Shown: positions 17,037 through 28,512 of the stretch, in pieces
How positions within the stretch are numbered: the stretch's first letter is position 1
Layout of the letters: each line of letters starts with the position of its first letter
Assembly (NCBI RefSeq): GCF_002091955.1
Contig: NZ_MKKY01000091.1
Span: 5,001-69,000, forward strand
Length of the DNA stretch: 64,000 nt
Source of the DNA: Rhodococcus sp. 1168
GTDB lineage: Bacteria; Actinomycetota; Actinomycetes; Mycobacteriales; Mycobacteriaceae
Direction: 5' to 3'
Position numbers and translations under genes: made by a program
The notes under the pieces: generated by a model
Databases searched by the model: none
The model's input: only the letters and a program-made list of their open reading frames with translations
What the model was told of the DNA's origin: nothing

Positions 17037-17555
17037 TCAACTGTCCTTCATCGACCGTCGGATCTCCTCGAGCTTCTTTCGCCCCGACTCCTGGCGTTCG
17101 TCCCACTGTTCATCCAGCGTACGACCAGCCGGGCTGAGGTGATCGAGTTCCTCGGCGCCCAACGCGGTACCCGTCCGAAGCTCGATTTTGTCCCGAACGC
17201 TGTCCCACGTGGGAACACCCTCATCGCTGTACCCGGTCGGCGACTCCTGGGCCGAGTAACCGGAGCTCACACCTCCGGTCGATTGACCGATGCCGCCGTC
17301 ATCGACAACTTCTGCATCGAGAATCCCCACCGGCGGATCACCGAGCGGTTGGTCGATTCGCGGTCGCGTCAATCCTGGAACGTCGACGTCCGGAACATCG
17401 CCTGGCTCGACATCACCAGTGGCCGTATCTATTTCGGTCAGTAAAGCCGATGCCGCGGCATGGACGGGCGCGAGAGCCGGACGGCCACCGACCGAAGCGA
17501 GCACTTCCCGCAACACCGCTACATCGGATCGATCTTCTGCACTACCAGTGCCCAT
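17037..17555 (-). CDS. hypothetical protein between pheT and argC
   Basis: Not recognised. The 172-residue product from the ATG at 17555 is acidic and rich in Asp, Gly and Pro in the middle (about residues 50-110). A charged helical C-terminus holds DEQWDERQESGRKKLEEIRRS. No membrane segment or signal peptide is seen. The start is supported by a strong GAGGAGG site six bases upstream; a longer frame to 17591 is possible but lacks one. It lies between pheT and argC, both on the same strand, and may be cotranscribed with pheT. Probably cytoplasmic with a disordered centre. Confidence 0.7.
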   Translation of the reverse strand: MGTGSAEDRSDVAVLREVLASVGGRPALAPVHAAASALLTEIDTATGDVEPGDVPDVDVPGLTRPRIDQPLGDPPVGILDAEVVDDGGIGQSTGGVSSGYSAQESPTGYSDEGVPTWDSVRDKIELRTGTALGAEELDHLSPAGRTLDEQWDERQESGRKKLEEIRRSMKDS

Positions 17556-17617
17556 GATTCCTCCTCTGTCCTTGACAGTCCGTGCCCCCACGCTACGGAA
17601 GAACGACGATTGACGTA

Positions 17618-20104
17618 TCAGCTCCGCCAGCGCGCTCCGACTGCTTCTCCCGCTGCAGCAACTGCCGCATCGCGAGCCTCCGACGCCTGCGCCTCGGTCA
17701 ACGTTCCTTCCGGACCGCGGAAGACGAGCGCAAAAGCCAGCGACTTCTTTCCTTCGCCGACCTGTTCGCCTTCATAGACGTCGAAAAGCCGAATGCTCTC
17801 GAGCAATTCACCCGCGCCGAACTTCAACGCCGATTCCACCTCGGAGGCCGGGACCGTGTCGGCAACCACGACAGCGACATCCTGCATCACCGCCGGGTAC
17901 GGAGAGACCACCGGCGCCGGGAACGACTCGACGATCGGTAGCGCGTCCAGATTCATCTCGACCGCACACGTGCGCGCAGGCAATTCCGCCCGCTCGAGCA
18001 CTGCCGGGTGCAGCTCCCCCGCGTAACCCACCACGACGCCGTCGACAACCAACTCCGCGCACCGCCCCGGATGCCACGGCAACTTCTGCGCCGCCCTCAA
18101 TTCGATCTCGACCCCGGCTGCAGTCGCGACGGTTCTCGCCGCGGCGAAAGCGTCCGACGCCTCCACTGGTCGGCCCGGACCCCACGGACCGGCCGGCACA
18201 CTGTGACCGGTGAGGACCGCACCAACATGAACGGGCTGATCCGGCAGCGATCCACGAAGGTGAGCAATCTCGGCCTCCGACGGCCGATTGTCTACGGCAA
18301 TGGGCTCCACCGTGACGGTGTCGTCACCGGGCAGGACGACCTGCGCGATTCCGAACAACAGCACATCACGCTGACCACGAGCAACGTTGCGCGCGAGAAT
18401 CTCGAGCAAGCCGGGAAGAATCGTCGACGCCAGTTCCGGCCGATCTGCTTCCAACGGATTGAGCACCGTGGTGGTTCGTCGACGTGCATCATCCGCCGGA
18501 AGGCCCCACGTATCGAAGACCCCGGCCGGAAGGAACACCGTCGGCAACACCTCGACGTAACCGGCGAATGCGAGCGACTTGCCGACTGCGCGCTTTCTCT
18601 TCTGCGTGGGGGTCAGTCCGCGGCCCGCGGGCGCTGAGGGCAATACGGATGGAATCTTCTCCAGACCCTCCAGTCGCAGAACTTCCTCGACGAGGTCCGC
18701 TGGCTGCTGCAGATCCGGCCGCCAGGTAGGCGGAGTCACGATGAGTTCACCGTGACCCGACTCGCTGACACCGACCTCGACGTCACAGCCGACCTGGGTG
18801 AGTCTGCGCGCCGCGACGCCGTTCGGATACGCCACCCCGGCGATGCGGTCGGGTAGATCGATATCCATCCGAACGGCCGGGAACACCACTGCCGATCCGA
18901 CGTCGGTCAGCAGTGGTTCGATTCGGCCACCGGCGATGTCCACGAGCAGCTGAGCGGCACGATCGAGCGCCGCGACGGGCAGCGCGGAGTCCACCGTGCG
19001 CTCGAAACGCTTACTGGCCTCGCTCACCAATTTGTGACGTCTACCGGTCCGAAAGACCGCCAAGGGATCGAACGAGGCAGCTTCGAGAATCACATCTACG
19101 GTCTCGGCCCCGACCTCGGTCGATGCCCCACCCATGACTCCTGCCAGCGAAATCGCGCCGGAATCGTCGGCGATGACGACATCCTCTACGTCCAGAGTCC
19201 GCTCGACGTCGTCGAGAGTGGTGAGCTTCTCCCCCGCTTTTGCACGACGGACGACGATGTCACCCGACAACTTCGCAGCGTCGAACGCGTGCAGGGGCTG
19301 CCCCAGCTCGTGCAGAACGTAATTCGTCACATCGACCGCCGCCGAAATCGGCCGGACGCCCGCGAGAAGCAGACGACGCTGAATCCACCACGGCGTGACC
19401 GCAGCCGGATCGATTCCACTGACCTTCCGCAACGCGAACCGAGCGGCGTTCGAGCCTTTCTCGACCGTCGCAGGCCACGCTTCACCTTCGTTGTTCTGCA
19501 CCGGGCCACTGGCCGGATCGGCGAATTCGAGGTCGAAGCTACTCGCAAGCTCTCGCGCGAGACCACGCACCGAGAACGCGTATCCACGGTCCGGTGTCAC
19601 GTTGAGCTCGATGACCGAATCATCCAGACCCAGAACCACTTTGGCATCGTCGCCGGGTGTCGCAGTACCCTCGGGCAGGACCAGAATACCGGCATGATCA
19701 CGGCCGAGACCGAGCTCCAGCGTCGAGCAGATCATGCCATTCGACGTCTTGCCGTACGTCTCACGCGCAGCAATGGCGAATCCACCAGGAAGCACGCTGC
19801 CGGGCAGCGCAGCCACGATCAGATCACCCTCGGCGAAGTTGCGTGCCCCGCAAACGATCTCCTGCGGTTCGTCTGCCCCGACGTCCACCGAACAGAACCG
19901 AATCGGCTTCTTGAATTCCGTCAACTCGGTGATCGACGAGACACGGCCGACGACCAGGGGCCCCGTCACCTGGTCGAGCGAATCGAGCTCCTCGACCTCG
20001 AAGCCGACCCGAACGAAGCCCTCGTCGAGTTCTTCCGGCGTCACTTTCCACTCCGGCGCCGTGCGCTGTAGAACCTCGGTCAACCAGGATTGTGGAACTC
20101 GCAC
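17618..20104 (-). CDS. pheT: phenylalanyl-tRNA synthetase beta subunit
   Basis: This is the large subunit of the alpha2-beta2 PheRS that charges tRNA-Phe. The 828-residue protein has the expected order. An EMAP-like tRNA-binding domain lies at about 40-155, with VVGRV and VCGARNF. The B3/B4 editing region is about 210-400. The B5 domain and the inactive class II-like core come next. A C-terminal anticodon-binding ferredoxin-like domain holds [20 protein letters not shown]. Length is typical. pheS lies 73 bases upstream on the same strand, forming a pheST operon. Confidence 0.96.
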   Translation of the reverse strand: MRVPQSWLTEVLQRTAPEWKVTPEELDEGFVRVGFEVEELDSLDQVTGPLVVGRVSSITELTEFKKPIRFCSVDVGADEPQEIVCGARNFAEGDLIVAALPGSVLPGGFAIAARETYGKTSNGMICSTLELGLGRDHAGILVLPEGTATPGDDAKVVLGLDDSVIELNVTPDRGYAFSVRGLARELASSFDLEFADPASGPVQNNEGEAWPATVEKGSNAARFALRKVSGIDPAAVTPWWIQRRLLLAGVRPISAAVDVTNYVLHELGQPLHAFDAAKLSGDIVVRRAKAGEKLTTLDDVERTLDVEDVVIADDSGAISLAGVMGGASTEVGAETVDVILEAASFDPLAVFRTGRRHKLVSEASKRFERTVDSALPVAALDRAAQLLVDIAGGRIEPLLTDVGSAVVFPAVRMDIDLPDRIAGVAYPNGVAARRLTQVGCDVEVGVSESGHGELIVTPPTWRPDLQQPADLVEEVLRLEGLEKIPSVLPSAPAGRGLTPTQKRKRAVGKSLAFAGYVEVLPTVFLPAGVFDTWGLPADDARRRTTTVLNPLEADRPELASTILPGLLEILARNVARGQRDVLLFGIAQVVLPGDDTVTVEPIAVDNRPSEAEIAHLRGSLPDQPVHVGAVLTGHSVPAGPWGPGRPVEASDAFAAARTVATAAGVEIELRAAQKLPWHPGRCAELVVDGVVVGYAGELHPAVLERAELPARTCAVEMNLDALPIVESFPAPVVSPYPAVMQDVAVVVADTVPASEVESALKFGAGELLESIRLFDVYEGEQVGEGKKSLAFALVFRGPEGTLTEAQASEARDAAVAAAGEAVGARWRS

Positions 20105-20177
20105 GTCTGCTCAGCTCTTTCTGCGTGTCGAAAACGGTGGTGCCTCGCGGGCAGTCGGTAAAGAAACGTTGCGTCCG

Positions 20178-21302
<1,125 letters not shown>

Positions 21303-21320
21303 CTAAGCGAGAAGGTCGGG

Positions 21321-22121
21321 TCAATTCTTGCCGGACCTGCGCTGAGCGCGGGCACTCGCGTACAAGCAGATAGCTGCCGCTGTCGCGAGGTTCAAGCTCT
21401 CGGCACGACCATGAATAGGAATCCTGACGCGATGATCGGCCGAGGCCGCCACAGCCGCGTCCAATCCGTGAGCTTCGTTGCCGAACAACCACGCCGTCGG
21501 CCCACTCAGCAGCTCGTCTGCATCATCGAGATCGATCTCACCATCGGCAGCGGTGGCGAAAATCTTCACTCCGCTCGCCCGCAGAGCATCGAGCCCCTGT
21601 TCGACCGAGCGTTCACGAGCGATCGGCAAGTGAAAAAGACTCCCCGCCGACGCGCGCACACACTTACCGTTGTGCGGATCGACCGAATCCCCCAGCAACA
21701 CGACCGCATCGGCACCAACAGCGTCGGCGACCCGGATGACCGTGCCCGCGTTGCCCGGCTCCGATACCTCCACCGGAACAGCGATCAACGTGGGATCGAC
21801 CCCGAGGGCATCGCCGAGGCCGACATCGACAAGTCGACAGACCGCAACGATCCCAGGCGGTGTCACCGTGTCGGAAAGAGCCTTCGCCGCTCGAGCGCTG
21901 ATGGCTTGGGTGCGAAGTCCCGCGCTTCGGGCCGCATCGAGAACGCCGCCGTTGCGGTCCGCGGAATCCTCCGCATAGAACAACTCTCGGACGACGCCCG
22001 CACCGAGTGCCTCGGTCACCGAATTGGTTCCTTCGGCCAGGAACAGCCCCGACTTGCGACGCTCCGACGCGCGCAACAGCTTCACAGCCGAAACGACCCG
22101 TGGAGTCCGCTCGGTGAGCAT
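21321..22121 (-). CDS. SpoU/TrmH family RNA methyltransferase (TsnR-like)
   Basis: A 266-residue SPOUT methyltransferase expected to 2'-O-methylate rRNA using S-adenosylmethionine. The N-terminal substrate-binding domain (about 1-90, with FLAEGTNSVTEAL) precedes the knotted catalytic domain. Family motifs are EVSEPGNAGTVIR (motif 1), FGNEAHGL (motif 2) and IPIHGRAESLNLATAAAICLY (motif 3, here in parts). The start is uncertain: ATG at 22121 is used, but a GTG two codons earlier is equally possible. It corresponds by position to Rv1644 (tsnR). The exact target nucleotide is unknown. Confidence 0.88.
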   Translation of the reverse strand: MLTERTPRVVSAVKLLRASERRKSGLFLAEGTNSVTEALGAGVVRELFYAEDSADRNGGVLDAARSAGLRTQAISARAAKALSDTVTPPGIVAVCRLVDVGLGDALGVDPTLIAVPVEVSEPGNAGTVIRVADAVGADAVVLLGDSVDPHNGKCVRASAGSLFHLPIARERSVEQGLDALRASGVKIFATAADGEIDLDDADELLSGPTAWLFGNEAHGLDAAVAASADHRVRIPIHGRAESLNLATAAAICLYASARAQRRSGKN

Positions 22122-22165
22122 GTCCACGGGCCGTTCAGGATCGAGATCGTCGTGCGTCAGCTTGC

Positions 22166-22555
22166 TCAGGCTGCTTCTCCAGCAGGAGCGTTGACGTCGG
22201 CAGGCAGTGCAGCCTTGGCGATGGCAACCAGGCCGGCGAAAGCCGGTGCGTCCGACACAGCGAGCTCGGCGAGGATCTTGCGGTCGACCTCGACGCCCCC
22301 GAGCCTCAGGCCCTGGATCAAGCGGTTGTACGTGATGTCGTTGGCGCGAGCTGCTGCGTTGATACGCGTGATCCACAGCCGACGGAAGTCACCCTTGCGT
22401 GCCTTACGGTCACGGTATGCGTAGGTGAGCGAGTGGAGCTGCTGCTCCTTGGCCTTGGTGTACAGACGTGAGCGCTGTCCGCGGTATCCCTTGGATGCCT
22501 CGAGAATCGAACGGCGCTTCTTCTGGGCGTTGACCGCCCGTTTTACGCGTGCCAC
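22166..22555 (-). CDS. rplT: 50S ribosomal protein L20
   Basis: L20 binds 23S rRNA early in large-subunit assembly. The 129-residue protein begins [15 protein letters not shown] and has the conserved [18 protein letters not shown] and [12 protein letters not shown] blocks. The tail from about residue 115 is Ala-rich, slightly longer than the common 115-120 residues. It is the last of infC-rpmI-rplT. Confidence 0.97.
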   Translation of the reverse strand: MARVKRAVNAQKKRRSILEASKGYRGQRSRLYTKAKEQQLHSLTYAYRDRKARKGDFRRLWITRINAAARANDITYNRLIQGLRLGGVEVDRKILAELAVSDAPAFAGLVAIAKAALPADVNAPAGEAA

Positions 22556-22642
22556 TGGTAAATCCTGTCGATCTGGGGGCTTCTGAAAACCCCGAATGGT
22601 AATGGGAGACGCCGACCGAGACGGTCGACTACGAAGTCCAGA

Positions 22643-22837
22643 TCAGATGCCGAGCAGGCGCTTGATCCGCGGCACGTCGGCCTTGGTCACAACTGCAACG
22701 CCGTCGAGACGACGGGTTCTCCTGCTGGACTTGTGCTCCAGCAAGTGGCGACGACCAGCCTTCTGGCGCATGATCTTGCCGCTGCCGGACACCTTGAATC
22801 GCTTCTTGGCGCCACTGTGAGTCTTCTGCTTGGGCAT
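22643..22837 (-). CDS. rpmI: 50S ribosomal protein L35
   Basis: A 64-residue basic large-subunit protein starting [15 protein letters not shown] and containing [18 protein letters not shown], both diagnostic of L35. It lies between infC and rplT. The chosen ATG at 22837 gives the standard length; longer upstream frames run into the gap after infC and are not credible. Confidence 0.96.
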   Translation of the reverse strand: MPKQKTHSGAKKRFKVSGSGKIMRQKAGRRHLLEHKSSRRTRRLDGVAVVTKADVPRIKRLLGI

Positions 22838-22943
22838 GGAGTCCTCAGTTCTGTGTTGCTCTTCGGTCTTGCTCGGCACGTCCGTGCCGATCTCGTCGGC
22901 AAAGAACGTCTTACGGGTCGTACTCGGTTCGGTAGCGCCGTCT

Positions 22944-23606
22944 CTAGTTGCTCGGCGGCGTTGCTGCTGCCGGAGCAGCCGGAGCCGGCTCTGCAGCGGC
23001 GGGTGCCGGAGCAGCCGGAGCCGAGGTGGTCGGCGCCGTGGCACGCTGAGCGGGCGGCGCCGCCGCACTTTCCTGTGCCTTGACGCGAGTCTTGGCTCCC
23101 TTGTGTGGGGCCAACACCATCGTCATGTTGCGACCGTCCTGCTTGGCCGAGGTCTCGACGAAGCCAAGATCTGCAACGTCTGCGCCCAGCCGCTGCAGCA
23201 GACGGAATCCGAGCTCCGGACGAGACTGCTCGCGTCCACGGAACATGATGGTGACCTTGACCTTCGACCCGGCTTCGAGGAAGCGAACCACGTTGCGCTT
23301 CTTGGTCTCGTAGTCGTGAGCATCGATCTTCGGGCGGAGCTTCTGCTCCTTGATCACGGTGAGAGTCTGGTTCTTGCGCGATTCGCGCGCCTTCTGCGCT
23401 GCCTCGTACTTGAACTTCCCGTAGTCCATGATCTTGCAGACCGGCGGACGAGCGTCGGGAGCCACTTCTACGAGATCGAGATCGGCTTCGAGAGCCAAGC
23501 GGAGTGCATCTTCAACACGCACGATGCCAACCTGTTCACCGCCAGGTCCGACTAAACGAACCTCGGGAACACGAATGCGATCGTTGATGCGAGTCTCAGT
23601 GCTGAT
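22944..23606 (-). CDS. infC: translation initiation factor IF-3 with ATC start codon
   Basis: IF-3 binds the 30S subunit and checks start-codon pairing. The 220-residue product begins (M)[17 protein letters not shown], as other actinobacterial IF-3 proteins do. The DNA at that point is TAGGAGG, four bases, then ATC. No ATG or GTG lies in a suitable place, so ATC is the start. Unusual starts (AUU, AUC) are how infC is autoregulated in many bacteria. Domains: N-terminal IF3 (1-70), linker, C-terminal IF3 (about 80-168) with [20 protein letters not shown] tail of about 45 Ala/Pro residues follows. First gene of infC-rpmI-rplT. Confidence 0.95.
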   Translation of the reverse strand: MSTETRINDRIRVPEVRLVGPGGEQVGIVRVEDALRLALEADLDLVEVAPDARPPVCKIMDYGKFKYEAAQKARESRKNQTLTVIKEQKLRPKIDAHDYETKKRNVVRFLEAGSKVKVTIMFRGREQSRPELGFRLLQRLGADVADLGFVETSAKQDGRNMTMVLAPHKGAKTRVKAQESAAAPPAQRATAPTTSAPAAPAPAAAEPAPAAPAAATPPSN

Positions 23607-23718
23607 GGGGCCTCCTAGGTAGTGCGGTGAGGGGTCTAGCCGACCGCCCGCCATTGGCACAGCCCGCCTGCCCGGGTCCTTCGACACTCATTGTCGGAGA
23701 ACACTCTCTCCTACAACG

Positions 23719-23753
23719 AAAAAACCCTGCTCCAGCATTCCGCTGGTGCAGGG
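23719..23753 (-). terminator. intrinsic terminator in the infC leader (probable attenuator)
   Basis: On the minus strand a two-part stem, CCCTGC/GCAGGG outside and CCAGC/GCTGG inside around a GGAAT loop, is followed by six Ts. This is a strong rho-independent terminator only 113 bases before the infC start codon and in the same direction. No gene lies just upstream to need it, so it probably makes transcription of infC-rpmI-rplT conditional. Confidence 0.85.
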
Positions 23754-24132
23754 CCCGATGTCGACCGATCGACAAATACCGCAAACGTCGCAATATCGTC
23801 TCCTCCGAAGAGGAAGCCCCAGAAGCATCTCTGCTACTGCGGGCGACCGGACCGGAACCAGCTTGAACACTGAGTACCGGTGGGAGTCGGGCTCCACTTG
23901 CTGCCTCCGGACAGTGCACTCTCGTAAGAAAGAACACGCCGAAGACGGTCGATGAGGAACAGTACCAGCCATCCAGCGGTTTGGAGAAATCGACGCCGCC
24001 GGGCGCGGACCGAGGGCGTGAATGACGCGTTCAAGTGATCTGATCGTATGGATGGACCATTCAAGCGGTGTGGGCATTGCCGCGGGCACACCTGATGACA
24101 GTGCCTCACGCCAACGTGCCATCCTCGTGAGC
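23754..24132. other. infC leader region and upstream gap
   Basis: No gene supported. On the minus strand it should carry the infC promoter and the 5' part of the leader. A small UUCG-loop hairpin, TCCTC/GAGGA, lies near 23806-23819 and could compete with the terminator downstream. No promoter could be fixed with confidence. On the plus strand the right end carries the start region of the DUF1844 gene; an in-frame ATG at 24052 would extend that protein but lacks a good ribosome site. Confidence 0.5.
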
Positions 24133-24495
24133 ATGACGAGCACCCCCGAACCTGTCAATGAAAGCGGCGAACCCGAAGTCCGCGAACTCGCCGACGTTCC
24201 CGCTGTCGAAGTAATCAGCCGCGCCGCTGTGATGCTGATGAGCTCCGCAGCCGAGAAGCTCGGCCTGTCCGAGCCGGACCCGTCGGAAAGCCCCTACCTC
24301 GATCTCGACGAAGCGCGACGAGTCATCACCGCACTCGCAGGGCTCGTAACGGCGTCGGTCGAGTACCTCGGACCACACGCCGGACCGATCCGCGAAGGGC
24401 TTCAGGCTCTACAGAAAGCATTCCGCGAAGCGTCCGCGCATCCCGACGAGCCAGGCAAAGGCCCCGGGGAGAAGTACACCGGCCCGGTGTACTGA
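24133..24495 (+). CDS. DUF1844 family protein
   Basis: A 120-residue protein of unknown function. The core (about 15-90), with VPAVEVISRAAVMLMSSAAEKLGL and DLDEARRVITALAGLV, matches DUF1844 proteins that are often found beside infC in actinobacteria. The C-terminus is Pro/Gly-rich and ends KYTGPVY. A GTG two codons earlier, or the ATG at 24052, are alternative starts. It is divergent from infC and convergent with uvrA. Its link to translation is positional only. Confidence 0.8.
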   Translation: MTSTPEPVNESGEPEVRELADVPAVEVISRAAVMLMSSAAEKLGLSEPDPSESPYLDLDEARRVITALAGLVTASVEYLGPHAGPIREGLQALQKAFREASAHPDEPGKGPGEKYTGPVY

Positions 24496-24564
24496 TCCGC
24501 GTCCTGCGCCTTTCCACTCGCCGGCCACCTTCGGCCCGCTTCGGCTGGACACCCATTGGGACGG

Positions 24565-27489
24565 TCAGACCGAAGCGGCCTTACGTGGTCGGCGCTTTTT
24601 GACCGGCACCTTCTTCGGCTGCGGCGCGGGTTCACGGGCCAGCGCCTCCTGCAGGAATTTCCCGGTGTAGCTTTCCGGAACTGCTGCTACTTCCTCTGGA
24701 TTTCCTTCTGCCACAACGATTCCACCGCCATTGCCGCCCTCTGGGCCCATATCGATCACCCAGTCGGATACCTTGATGACATCGAGATTGTGCTCGATGA
24801 CGATGACGGTGTTGCCCTTGTCTACGAGACCGTTGACCACACCGAGCAGCTTCCGAATATCCTCGAAATGCAGGCCGGTGGTCGGTTCGTCGAGAATGTA
24901 GACGGTACGTCCTGTCGACCGCTTCTGGAGTTCGGCAGCGAGCTTCACGCGCTGCGCCTCACCGCCGGACAGCGTCGTGGCGGGCTGACCGAGTCGGACG
25001 TAGCCGAGGCCGACCTCGACGAGCGTTTTGAGATACCGGTGGATGGAAGTGATGGCCTCGAAGAAGTCCGCTGCCTCCTCGATGGGCATATCGAGGACCT
25101 GCGCGATCGTCTTCCCCTTGTAGTGGACCTCGAGCGTCTCGCGGTTGTAGCGAGCGCCTTCGCACACTTCACAGGGAACGTAGACATCGGGAAGAAAGTT
25201 CATCTCGATCTTCAAGGTTCCATCACCGGAGCACGCCTCGCACCGACCGCCCTTCACGTTGAACGAGAAACGACCGGGCTGATAGCCGCGAACCTTCGCC
25301 TCGGTGGTGGATGCAAACAAGGTGCGAACCTTGTCGAACACGCCGGTGTAGGTGGCTGCGTTCGACCTCGGTGTACGTCCGATCGGAGACTGATCGACGC
25401 GCACGAGCTTGTCAAGTTGGTCCAAGCCGTTGATGCGGGTGTGACGGCCCGGCACCTGCCGCGCCCCATTGAGCTTGTTGGCCATGACGGTCGCCAAAAT
25501 GTCGTTGACCAGCGTTGACTTACCCGAACCTGACACTCCGGTCACCGCAGTCAGCACTCCCAGGGGGAAGCTGACGTCGATGCCGCGCAGATTGTGTTCC
25601 CGAGCACCCACGACAGTTACCTGCCGCTTCTTGTCGACAACCCGTCGCGCATCGGGCAGTGGAATCTGCAAACGTCCCGACAGGTATGCGCCCGTCAACG
25701 ATTCTTCCGAGGTGAGTAGATCCTCGTAGGAACCGCTGTGTACGACGCGGCCGCCGTGCTCACCGGCGAGCGGTCCGATGTCGACAACCCAGTCTGCAGT
25801 TCGAATTGTGTCCTCGTCGTGTTCGACGACGATCAAAGTATTGCCCAGATCGCGAAGCCTGGTCAGCGTGTCGATGAGCCGACGGTTGTCGCGCTGGTGC
25901 AACCCGATGGACGGTTCATCGAGCACGTACAGCACTCCGACGAGTCCGGACCCGATTTGCGTGGCGAGCCTGATGCGCTGAGCTTCCCCGCCGGAAAGCG
26001 AACCAGCAGGGCGCGACAGCGACAAATATTCGAGACCGACGTCGAGAAGGAAGCCGAGTCGCGCTTGAACTTCTCGAAGCACCTGACCGGCGATGGCTTC
26101 CTCTTTGGAACCCAGCGTGAGGCTGTTCAAGAAGTCTGCGGTTTCGGAGATGGATAGTTTGCAGACATCAGCGATCGACTTCGCACCGAAATCGCCCGCT
26201 TCGATCGTGACCGACAGAATCTCCGGACGCAGACGGTCTCCCCCGCAGGCAGGACAGGGAACGTCGCGCATGTAGCCGTCGTAGCGTTCCTTCATCTGTT
26301 CGGACTCGGTCTGCTCGAGCCTGCGATGCAAGAAAGGCATGACGCCTTCGAACTCTGCATAGTAAGAGCGGGTGCGACCGTAGCGGTTCTTGTACTTGAC
26401 GTGAACCTGATGCTCGCTGCCCTCGAGAACTGCGCGCTTGACCTTGGCGGGCAGCTTGCTCCACGGCGCATCGAGGTCGAATTCCATGGCGTCGGCCAGC
26501 CCGGACAACAGGCGGCCGAAGTACTCCGAAGTCTGGCCCATCGACCACGGGGCGATTGCACCGTCGGCCAGCGAAAGATCCGGGTCAGGGACGACCAGCT
26601 CGGGGTCCACTTCCTTGCGCACGCCGAGACCGAGGCATTCGGAACACGCGCCGTACGGAGAGTTGAACGAGAAGGACCGTGGCTCCAGGTCGTCGATCGA
26701 GAGTGGGTGCGCGTTGGGACATGCGAGCTTCTCGGAGAATCGACGTTCGCGGTCAGGGGCATCCTCTTCCCGGTCGACGAAGTCGAGGACCACGATGCCG
26801 TCGGCGAGACGCAGTGCGGTCTCCACGGAGTCGGTAAGACGCTGTTTGGAGCCTGCCTTGACAGTGAGTCGGTCGACCACGACCTCGATGTCGTGCTTCT
26901 CCTGCTTCTTCAGCTTCGGAGGGTCGTTGAGCTGGTGAACTACGCCGTCGACACGGATACGCGAATAACCCTGAGTATTGAGGGAATCGAACAGGTCTAC
27001 GAACTCACCCTTGCGGGTACGGACGACCGGTGCGAGGACCTGGAATTTGATCCCCTCTTCCATCTCCAACACCTGATCGACGATCTGCTGAGGGGTCTGC
27101 CGGGCGATCCTTTCGCCACAGACCGGACAGTGTGCCGTTCCAGCGCGAGCGAAGAGCAGGCGTAGATAGTCGTAAACCTCGGTGATGGTGCCCACAGTCG
27201 ACCGCGGATTTCGGTTGGTCGACTTCTGATCGATGGAGACAGCAGGCGACAATCCCTCGATGAAGTCGACGTCCGGCTTGTCCATCTGTCCCAGAAACTG
27301 GCGCGCATACGCGGACAGCGACTCGACATAACGGCGCTGTCCTTCGGCGAAGATCGTGTCGAAGGCGAGCGAGGATTTGCCTGAACCCGAGAGACCTGTG
27401 AAGACGATGAGGCTGTCCCGAGGCAAATCGATGTCGACCCCTCGCAGGTTGTGTTCACGCGCACCCCGCACTATCAGGCGATCCGCCAC
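24565..27489 (-). CDS. uvrA: excinuclease ABC subunit A
   Basis: UvrA recognises DNA damage in nucleotide excision repair and loads UvrB. The 974-residue protein has two ABC ATPase halves: Walker [12 protein letters not shown] near residue 30 and [11 protein letters not shown] near residue 645, with signatures [10 protein letters not shown] and [10 protein letters not shown]. Several CxxC pairs (CPVC, CSEC, CPAC, CEAC, CEVC) form the zinc modules. The GTG start at 27489 gives the standard [16 protein letters not shown]-terminus and has GAAGGGAAG upstream; the open frame extends further to 27603 but without a good start. uvrB lies 10 kb away. Confidence 0.96.
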   Translation of the reverse strand: MADRLIVRGAREHNLRGVDIDLPRDSLIVFTGLSGSGKSSLAFDTIFAEGQRRYVESLSAYARQFLGQMDKPDVDFIEGLSPAVSIDQKSTNRNPRSTVGTITEVYDYLRLLFARAGTAHCPVCGERIARQTPQQIVDQVLEMEEGIKFQVLAPVVRTRKGEFVDLFDSLNTQGYSRIRVDGVVHQLNDPPKLKKQEKHDIEVVVDRLTVKAGSKQRLTDSVETALRLADGIVVLDFVDREEDAPDRERRFSEKLACPNAHPLSIDDLEPRSFSFNSPYGACSECLGLGVRKEVDPELVVPDPDLSLADGAIAPWSMGQTSEYFGRLLSGLADAMEFDLDAPWSKLPAKVKRAVLEGSEHQVHVKYKNRYGRTRSYYAEFEGVMPFLHRRLEQTESEQMKERYDGYMRDVPCPACGGDRLRPEILSVTIEAGDFGAKSIADVCKLSISETADFLNSLTLGSKEEAIAGQVLREVQARLGFLLDVGLEYLSLSRPAGSLSGGEAQRIRLATQIGSGLVGVLYVLDEPSIGLHQRDNRRLIDTLTRLRDLGNTLIVVEHDEDTIRTADWVVDIGPLAGEHGGRVVHSGSYEDLLTSEESLTGAYLSGRLQIPLPDARRVVDKKRQVTVVGAREHNLRGIDVSFPLGVLTAVTGVSGSGKSTLVNDILATVMANKLNGARQVPGRHTRINGLDQLDKLVRVDQSPIGRTPRSNAATYTGVFDKVRTLFASTTEAKVRGYQPGRFSFNVKGGRCEACSGDGTLKIEMNFLPDVYVPCEVCEGARYNRETLEVHYKGKTIAQVLDMPIEEAADFFEAITSIHRYLKTLVEVGLGYVRLGQPATTLSGGEAQRVKLAAELQKRSTGRTVYILDEPTTGLHFEDIRKLLGVVNGLVDKGNTVIVIEHNLDVIKVSDWVIDMGPEGGNGGGIVVAEGNPEEVAAVPESYTGKFLQEALAREPAPQPKKVPVKKRRPRKAASV

Positions 27490-27686
27490 AGTCTTCCCTT
27501 CTTGTCGAACGACCAGGCTGTCAGGCTCGTGTACCACCGACCTGATCAGTCGAACCGTCGCTCCATGGATGCATGCGTAAAGGCGAACCTCACGCAGTAG
27601 CAATGCTAGGCCGACCCTCTGACACGTTCTTCTGACTCGGAGGGCCGAACAGGGTTTGTAGTCGCGCCGACGGTAGCGTCCCCTAG

Positions 27687-28376
27687 ATGGACGAGCACCT
27701 TATGGCCATCGACGACGACTACACCGGAGCAGTCTCCCCAGGATCATCGCCTGCGCGGCGCACGATCTCTAACGGAACCATCACCAAGATGTCCGTCGGC
27801 CCCATGGACAACAATGCCTATCTCATCGTTTGTTCCACCACCGGAGAATCGATGCTGATCGATGCTGCGAACGAAGCACCACGCCTGGCGCAGTTGATCG
27901 ACGAGAACGCGCCAAGACTTTCACTCATCGTCACCACGCACCAACACGGTGATCACTGGCAGGCACTGGAAGACATCGCAGCGGGCACCGCCTCGCCGAC
28001 TGCTGCGCACAGTTTGGATGCCGAACCACTACCGGTAACACCGGACCGCCTGCTGCAAGACGGAGACAGCATCGACGTGGGTGAACTCACGTTCGACGTC
28101 ATCCATCTGCGAGGGCATACGCCTGGGTCGATCGCGTTGGCTCACACCGATGCCAAGGACGGCGTCGTTCACCTCTTCACCGGTGACTCACTCTTTCCAG
28201 GCGGTGTCGGAAAGACATCGGGGCCAGAGAACTTCGTACAACTCCTCGACGACGTGACCACGAAGCTGTTCGACCGGTTCGGTGACGATGCCATCGTCTA
28301 CCCGGGCCACGGCAAGGACACGACGCTCGGTACCGAACGCCCTCACCTCGGCGAATGGCGAGAACGCGGTTGGTGA
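27687..28376 (+). CDS. metallo-beta-lactamase fold hydrolase (glyoxalase II-like)
   Basis: A 229-residue cytoplasmic metal hydrolase. The metal-binding motif is THQHGDHW (about residues 91-98), followed by the second ligand in LRGHTPGS, an aspartate in FTGDSLFPG and a histidine in YPGHG near the end. This is the glyoxalase II-like MBL layout, so a thioester or similar substrate is likely. An MBL gene in this place, divergent from uvrA, matches Rv1637c-Rv1638. A later ATG five codons in is also possible. The actual substrate is unknown. Confidence 0.87.
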   Translation: MDEHLMAIDDDYTGAVSPGSSPARRTISNGTITKMSVGPMDNNAYLIVCSTTGESMLIDAANEAPRLAQLIDENAPRLSLIVTTHQHGDHWQALEDIAAGTASPTAAHSLDAEPLPVTPDRLLQDGDSIDVGELTFDVIHLRGHTPGSIALAHTDAKDGVVHLFTGDSLFPGGVGKTSGPENFVQLLDDVTTKLFDRFGDDAIVYPGHGKDTTLGTERPHLGEWRERGW

Positions 28377-28512
28377 AACACCGTCACGCTTGAAACCGAC
28401 CAAGCCTGGGTATGGCTACGCTGGAACAACGTGGTCGGTATGGGGGCCTTACTCCTGTGCTGCGCCGCGCGGAACATCTCCGTTCACTCACGAACTACGC
28501 AGGAGGCTGTCA

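Noticed and set aside
27490..27603. N-terminal extension of uvrA to an upstream ATG
   Set aside because: The extra 38 codons are not UvrA-like, and the GTG at 27489 has a good ribosome site and the standard N-terminus.
27490..27686. LexA/SOS box upstream of uvrA (and uvrB)
   Set aside because: Looked for TCGAAC-N4-GTTCGA. Half sites such as TCGAAC occur, but no paired site was found.
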